Of a stretch of DNA of 61,244 bases, positions 60,257 through 61,244 are shown piece after piece. Position 1 is the first letter of the stretch. The number at the start of each line of letters is the position of its first letter. The position numbers and the translations under genes were made by a program. The DNA lies in NCBI GenBank assembly GCA_900547585.1, contig URHD01000001.1, positions 1 through 61,244 on the forward strand. Reading direction: 5' to 3'. The DNA comes from an uncultured bacterium (GTDB lineage Bacteria > Cyanobacteriota > Vampirovibrionia > Gastranaerophilales > Gastranaerophilaceae). Below the pieces are notes generated by a model, which did not search any database, had not been told where the DNA came from, and saw only the letters and a list, made by a program, of their open reading frames with translations.

Positions 60257-61244
60257 CTAATGATGAAAATGCCAGAACGGGAAATGCAAACCGGATTTAT
60301 TTTTAATTTTAGTTTTCAGGAGCCTTTTGGCGTGTTCAATCGCATCTTCCTCACGGCAAAATACGAGTTCTTCGCCTATTTGCTCTTTAATTTTCAAATT
60401 CGTAAGCTGCTCGAGCACTTTTTCACAGTGAACAACGAGCAAAACCTTTATTTTCTGGCTTTGCAGACGGATAATTATATCCTCCAGCGCAAAAACCGCT
60501 GAAATATCCAGAGGCGAGTCGGATTCATAATTCAAAATAAGATATTTTGTCCCGAGCAGCTCATCAAACTGCGAAACAATCTGAGTTGCGCTTCCAAAGA
60601 AAAACTGCCCATTTATGTGAACAACACGGATTTTGTGTTTGTAATCCTTTTCGAGTTTTTTCTCGATTTTCATTATTTCAGTGTCATAAATCTCTTTTAC
60701 ACCGAGATTTGTTCTGTCTGCAACCCTTTTGGCGTAAAGCAAAGAAGCAAGAACAATACCTGCCGCAACCGCAAAAATAAGGTTGTAAAACACCGTCAAC
60801 AAAAATACAACAGCCAAAACATACAAATCATCGCGCGGAGCGAATTTTACGACCTTTAAAAACTTCGTATCAATGATGTCGTAGCCGATTTTTACAAGAA
60901 TTCCGCCCAAAACAGCCAGAGGAATCTGCGACGCCATTGCACCGAACTTCAATAAAATCGCCAGAAGAATGCAGGTGCTGATTATTGTTGAAATTCTCGT
61001 TGTTGCACCGTTTTTTATGGCGGCAGCGGTTCTCATTGTTGCCGCAGCACCGTACAATGAGCCGGTAAGCGCGCAGCATAAGTTGCCAAGACCTTGAGAA
61101 AGCACAATTCTCTGCGTGTTGCTCTGTTTTTTCATCAAAGAATCCGCAACAAGCGACGTCAAAAGGCTTTCAGAGGACGCAACAATCGCCAGAATCAATG
61201 CATACGGGAAATAATCCATCAATGTTTTAATATCTATCGCCGGA
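60257..61244 (-). CDS. SulP-family anion permease with STAS domain (partial)
   Basis: The frame continues past the right window edge; the visible ~328 residues are the C-terminal half. It has the last TM helices (ADSLMKKQSNTQRIVLSQGLGNLCCALTGSLYGAAATMRTAAAIKNGATTRIS matches the SulP core; LAVLGGILVKIGYDIID; LAVVFLLTVFYNLIFAVAAGIVLA) and a C-terminal STAS domain (IRVVHINGQFFFGSATQIV... LILNYESDSPLDISAVFALEDII). SulP members carry sulfate, bicarbonate or dicarboxylates; substrate not determinable. STAS suggests regulation by nucleotide or partner. Confidence 0.85.
   Translation of the reverse strand, partial: PAIDIKTLMDYFPYALILAIVASSESLLTSLVADSLMKKQSNTQRIVLSQGLGNLCCALTGSLYGAAATMRTAAAIKNGATTRISTIISTCILLAILLKFGAMASQIPLAVLGGILVKIGYDIIDTKFLKVVKFAPRDDLYVLAVVFLLTVFYNLIFAVAAGIVLASLLYAKRVADRTNLGVKEIYDTEIMKIEKKLEKDYKHKIRVVHINGQFFFGSATQIVSQFDELLGTKYLILNYESDSPLDISAVFALEDIIIRLQSQKIKVLLVVHCEKVLEQLTNLKIKEQIGEELVFCREEDAIEHAKRLLKTKIKNKSGLHFPFWHFHH

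Overview
This is a low-GC, gene-dense bacterial chromosome segment that most likely comes from a non-photosynthetic gut cyanobacterium of the Melainabacteria/Vampirovibrionia (Gastranaerophilales-like). Four things point there. A response regulator at 20882-21628 is close to cyanobacterial RpaB (Ycf27). A small DprA/LOG-like (SLOG) protein at 19250-19810 matches a family I know almost only from cyanobacteria. Several prepilins have a Cys-containing C-terminal domain with a DVNG..GPN..GYD loop. Many small lineage-type proteins lack recognisable domains. There are no photosynthesis genes. The taxonomic call is inference from remembered families, not from a search.

Layout. 1-0.9 kb is a decayed accessory edge holding a fragment resembling the C-terminus of a STAND NTPase. 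0.97-8 kb concerns ion homeostasis: a KtrB/TrkH-type K+ channel subunit, a divergent KdpD/KdpE-like two-component pair whose sensor lacks the usual ATP-binding KdpD domain, and a FeoA-FeoB fusion. 8-16.6 kb holds a two-repeat protein of unknown function, a sugar porter, a DnaQ-like exonuclease, a lytic transglycosylase behind a structured 5' leader, an NrtR-like Nudix regulator and a HENGH metallopeptidase-like protein. 16.7-26.3 kb holds PcrA/UvrD, the SLOG protein, a Cys-cluster protein, RpaB, ThrRS, XerC/D and a PfkB kinase. 26.3-39.8 kb holds a cell-wall amidase, DJ-1/PfpI, TyrA, GlyS, a PDZ protein, a glucan phosphorylase, UvrA and an EamA transporter.

39.8-45.3 kb holds a guanidine-I riboswitch driving an SMR (Gdx) exporter, a broken exported-protein gene, tRNA-Lys, PurA, HU, a prepilin, a dCMP deaminase, and tRNA-Arg with two tandem repeats that carry copies of its 3' end. 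45.3-52.2 kb holds a HIT protein, a TPR protein, the conserved tig-clpP-clpX block and two more prepilins. 52.2-61.2 kb holds a uridine-kinase-like P-loop kinase, aspartokinase, a large TPR protein, a KdsC-like phosphatase plus NeuB-like synthase next to an orphan fliO, glutamine synthetase, and a SulP permease cut by the window end.

The most unusual material is non-coding. (i) Two adjacent, oppositely oriented ~120 bp elements (35682-35807 and 35832-35950) share a conserved ~77 nt core, but each is closed by a different perfect 21-24 bp stem. (ii) Long hairpins at 20687-20766 and 60012-60241 have stems whose only mismatches become G-U pairs in the + strand RNA; the second is flanked by 11 bp direct repeats like a MITE. 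(iii) A set of genes has a -10 box exactly 6-7 nt before the start codon and no Shine-Dalgarno, which predicts leaderless transcripts.
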